NCBI RefSeq assembly: GCF_000974485.1
Contig: NZ_BBOM01000011.1
Coordinates: 186,001-250,000 of the forward strand
Source of the DNA: Streptomyces sp. NBRC 109706
GTDB taxonomy: Bacteria; Actinomycetota; Actinomycetes; Streptomycetales; Streptomycetaceae
Direction: 5' to 3'
DNA length: 64,000 nt
The position numbers were made by a program, and so were the translations under genes. Positions 62,801 to 64,000 of this stretch are shown here, piece after piece. The first letter of the stretch is position 1, and the number at the start of each line of letters is the position of its first letter. The notes under the pieces are model-generated. The model was not told the DNA's origin and did no database searches. It was given only the letters and a program-made list of their open reading frames with translations.

Positions 62801-63323
62801 ACACTCGCCACATGCGTGCGCCTGCCAGGTTGTAGCGACCGATGATCTGCTGCGGTCCGTGAGCCCAGGCGGTGTAGGTGGCTGGCGGGTCGCTGCCCCA
62901 TTGGGCCGGAGCGCGGTCCAGCGCCATCTCGACGCGCACATCCAAATCGCCTGATACGTCGAGCGCGGCAGATCCGGCGGCGCGGGCGCCCGCGCCGTCC
63001 GCGTTAGGCACGCGCAGATGCGAGCCGCCGGCCTGCACGCTGATCCGTGCCGGGACGCCCTGGCGGACGTGTGGGTAGTGCGGGCTGGCGGGATGGCCGG
63101 GGGTGTAGTGGCTGTGGTTGTTCACCAAGCGCGGGGAGACGCGGGCAGGTTGGGTCTGCCCGGACTCGTCGGGCCGACCCCGGGTGATCGTCAGTGGCTG
63201 GGTGCGGTCCAGGTCGGCGGTGACGTCCGTCCACTCCCACGCCGCCGGGTCGCTCGCCGGGTCGGTGCCGAACGCCATCTCCAGCCGGACTGGGGTCCAC
63301 CAGGGGCGGGTCGGGTACGTCAC
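59868..63323 (-). CDS. Large minor tail protein with lectin-like domains
   Basis: A 1151-aa virion protein. The N-terminus (TYPTRPWWTPVRLEMAFGTDPASDPAAWEWTDVTADLD) is the standard opener of actinophage minor tail proteins. The body alternates beta-rich segments. Two regions (near 160-220 and 380-480) have concanavalin/LamG-like patterns such as AYWPMEED. Host-surface binding is likely. The GTG at 63323 has a GGAGGC site, giving the standard N-terminus. It follows the glycosyltransferase gene. Confidence 0.85.
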   Translation of the reverse strand: MTYPTRPWWTPVRLEMAFGTDPASDPAAWEWTDVTADLDRTQPLTITRGRPDESGQTQPARVSPRLVNNHSHYTPGHPASPHYPHVRQGVPARISVQAGGSHLRVPNADGAGARAAGSAALDVSGDLDVRVEMALDRAPAQWGSDPPATYTAWAHGPQQIIGRYNLAGARMWRVLISESGAVRLGWSPDGTALIEALSTEAIPYPSGSRFALRAVLDVDNGASGWTAQFYVAPALSTGVWRALGHEVSGTGTTSINTAGTAALELGNLATLGFLPGAGRYYRAELRDGIDGPPLAGPDFTASPPGASTVTDPQGNTWAVVGSAEVTDWRIRMTGEVADWAPTWPWGDLSNPARPGDRPGEARCDITIAGPLRRLGQGQKALASTLRRRIPSYGPVAYWPMEEDRAATWAYSPIDGVAPMMTSGLQFAAVDTLDGSSPLPAVTDGATLSGIVPAPSDPSATGWHTEFVASIPRPPETERTVMRYRSSGTVAEWWLRLGPTSARVIGYNLDGGTVVSQGATIGPDLHDGRWNRWQFRASQSGGTVSWVMVWWHVGTGGGQMSGTYPGSAGRITSVLSAPEWHAELAGMALGHIAVFAPQRLTAYQAADDGFAGETALARMRRLAEEEQLPMSVLGVASESPAMGPQRPAALLTLLQECADVDGGVLAERREVPGIAYRPRQVLYNQTPGVQLSARSNEIDNPFTPVLDDQRLRNDITASRTGGSSARAVDDQSVAEVGLYDEAVTVNVAEDGQLADIAAWRLHRGTWPGMRYPAVTSALDVAPSVIDPWMDRLEGDRIQVTDLPPQHPDETVDLMVEGLTETLTPTRWSIEAAASPGGPWRVGEIPPDEDDPDVPTHVDTDGTVLVVDTDESTTTLYLRTTDGPEWVTTGGPDGGDAAPGDLPVDLSVAGEIVRCERIEPLAWDIYDRTVTGGWGDTTTGVAWTSSGGPTSDRSVANGQGIITLSSPTTQRFEVLPFGLSDCQLLVTITPSAVATGSALTAGVVMRVSGSAYYRIRVLLGTEGTIGMDAARVTTAIGSTAPTPYTYVGGSALHLRARVDGDRLRARVWPAGVLEPDVWWLDRTVETDPVPVGVVGVVASAESGNTNVSPQLAFSSWQVVNPQYAEVTRSVNGITRAHPAGTDVRLAHPMIVAL

Positions 63324-63334
63324 GGCGCCTCCAT

Positions 63335-63991
63335 CTAATCCAGTAGGGTCCGCATCCCGTCGGGCCGGCCAGCGGCGCGGCGGTATCGGCGATACAGGGC
63401 GCGGGAGTTGGCGGAGCCCCAGCGGCGGGAGTCGCGCGCCTGGGGCGGGTGCCAGAGATGCCACAGCGGGGCATCCCCGCGCCATGGGGGCCCGGCGAGC
63501 GTCCGGAGGGCGAGCGCCCACGCCTCATCTTCTTGTCCCCATCCGGCGAACCGCCGGTCGAGCGGCACCTTGTTGTAGAGGTCGCGGCGTAGCGCGACGA
63601 TGCCGCCACCCTCGAACCCGCGGTACGGCGGCTGCTCCAGCGGCCCGTCGAGCGGGCCACCGGAGAGTACGGCGTCGGTCGCAACCCGGGTCAGGCGGCG
63701 CACGGGCCCGTGCGGGATCGCCCACGGCGCCCTGCCCGCGACCGCGTCGATCGCCTCGCCGATGCCGTCCGTCCACACGTCGGCGTCCGCCACGACCAGC
63801 ACACCGCCCGCCGCCCGCCGCAGCCCGTCGGCGACGGCCGCGGCCTTACGCCACGGCCCGGCCGGCGCCCGGCCGAGCAGCGGCTCGTAGCCGGCAGCCC
63901 GCCAGCGGGCCAGCACCCAGCCGAGCGCCGCCTCCCGGTGCGGGCACCCCGGGTGCCACGGGATCACCACGGTGACGCTCACGGGGACCAC
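63335..63991 (-). CDS. Phage-encoded glycosyltransferase
   Basis: A GT-A-fold glycosyltransferase of about 218 aa. It has a VVIPWHPG opening, a DxD-type VADADVWTDG metal site, and the C-terminal FAGWGQEDEAWALAL motif of the galactosyltransferase/Glyco_transf_7C type. The GTG at 63991 or 63982 may be the start, but the frame is open to the window edge, so it could extend further. It lies 11 bases before the tail gene; it may glycosylate a virion protein or a host surface polymer. Confidence 0.85.
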   Translation of the reverse strand: MVPVSVTVVIPWHPGCPHREAALGWVLARWRAAGYEPLLGRAPAGPWRKAAAVADGLRRAAGGVLVVADADVWTDGIGEAIDAVAGRAPWAIPHGPVRRLTRVATDAVLSGGPLDGPLEQPPYRGFEGGGIVALRRDLYNKVPLDRRFAGWGQEDEAWALALRTLAGPPWRGDAPLWHLWHPPQARDSRRWGSANSRALYRRYRRAAGRPDGMRTLLD

Positions 63992-64000
63992 GCCGGGTCG

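Larger units (their letters stand above)
38190..64000. mobile_element. Integrated prophage (right end beyond window)
   Basis: From just after the C39 peptidase terminator the gene content becomes phage-like. It comprises integrase, ImmA-type protease, XRE repressor, divergent early operon with recombination and replication genes, methyltransferases, and a leftward tail and lysis module. Genes are short, coupled, and often zinc-finger-like. A tail gene and an amidase/holin pair make it a prophage rather than an actinobacterial integrative plasmid. No portal, terminase or capsid genes are in view; they should lie past 64,000. Confidence 0.9.

Noticed and set aside
60171..62954. A 927-codon plus-strand frame across the tail gene
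   Set aside because: It is the antisense shadow of the tail protein, with no start context or family features.

Overview
The window is very GC-rich and densely coded, with many GTG starts, 4-base start/stop overlaps and near-universal G/C at third codon positions. Gene content and order (pyrC-carA-carB-pyrD-pyrF-mihF-gmk-rpoZ-coaBC-metK-priA, then fmt-rsmB-rpe, guaB1 and a ribE-ribM-ribBA-ribH-hisE-hisG block) match what I know of the Streptomyces core chromosome, so the host is a Streptomyces or close relative. No rRNA, tRNA or CRISPR array is visible; the only structured RNA I recognise is an FMN riboswitch.

Bases 1 to about 38,190 are chromosome. Bases 2-8257 hold a pyrimidine operon whose six genes overlap by 4-8 bases (pyrC cut by the left edge, a membrane protein, carA, carB, pyrD, pyrF). 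Next come mihF, gmk, rpoZ, coaBC, metK and priA, several followed by strong hairpins. A MerR regulator and an alpha/beta hydrolase diverge from a near-perfect MerR-type promoter. fmt, rsmB, rpe and a SorC-type regulator follow, then a flavin oxidoreductase, guaB1, a methyltransferase, a secreted phospholipase A2, and an MFS transporter divergent from a ROK repressor with a perfect 23-bp palindrome between them. An FMN riboswitch precedes ribE-ribM-ribBA-ribH, and hisE-hisG follow. A TPR/AAA+ ATPase, a uridine-kinase-like enzyme and a secreted C39-type protease close the chromosomal part.

From about 38,190 to the right edge lies a prophage of tailed-phage type; its right end is outside the window. 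On the minus strand at its left end are a tyrosine integrase, an ImmA/IrrE-type protease and an XRE repressor. A divergent control region with 10-bp repeats separates the repressor from a rightward early operon: small HTH protein, excisionase-like protein, RecE-like nuclease, Sak4-like ATPase, a protein with three HTH modules, a WhiB-like protein lacking one iron-sulfur cysteine, a replication initiator with repeats resembling an origin inside its own gene, a helicase-loader-like protein, many small zinc-finger proteins, a cytosine-5 methyltransferase, a second DNA methyltransferase, a stand-alone RapZ C-terminal-domain protein and a deoxyribosyltransferase-like protein. Hairpins repeatedly separate translationally coupled groups. 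A minus-strand cassette (61-aa protein, HNH nuclease, serine recombinase) interrupts this operon.

The early operon ends at a 13-bp terminator (57,700-57,730) that also faces the leftward late genes: a glycosyltransferase, a 1151-aa tail protein, a small tail-associated protein, an amidase endolysin, a holin and a second small membrane protein.

The most unusual observations are the WhiB Cys-to-Arg change, the intragenic candidate origin, the decameric operators of the immunity region, the recombinase/HNH cassette with its GATGAAC repeats, and the hairpin-punctuated layout of the early operon.
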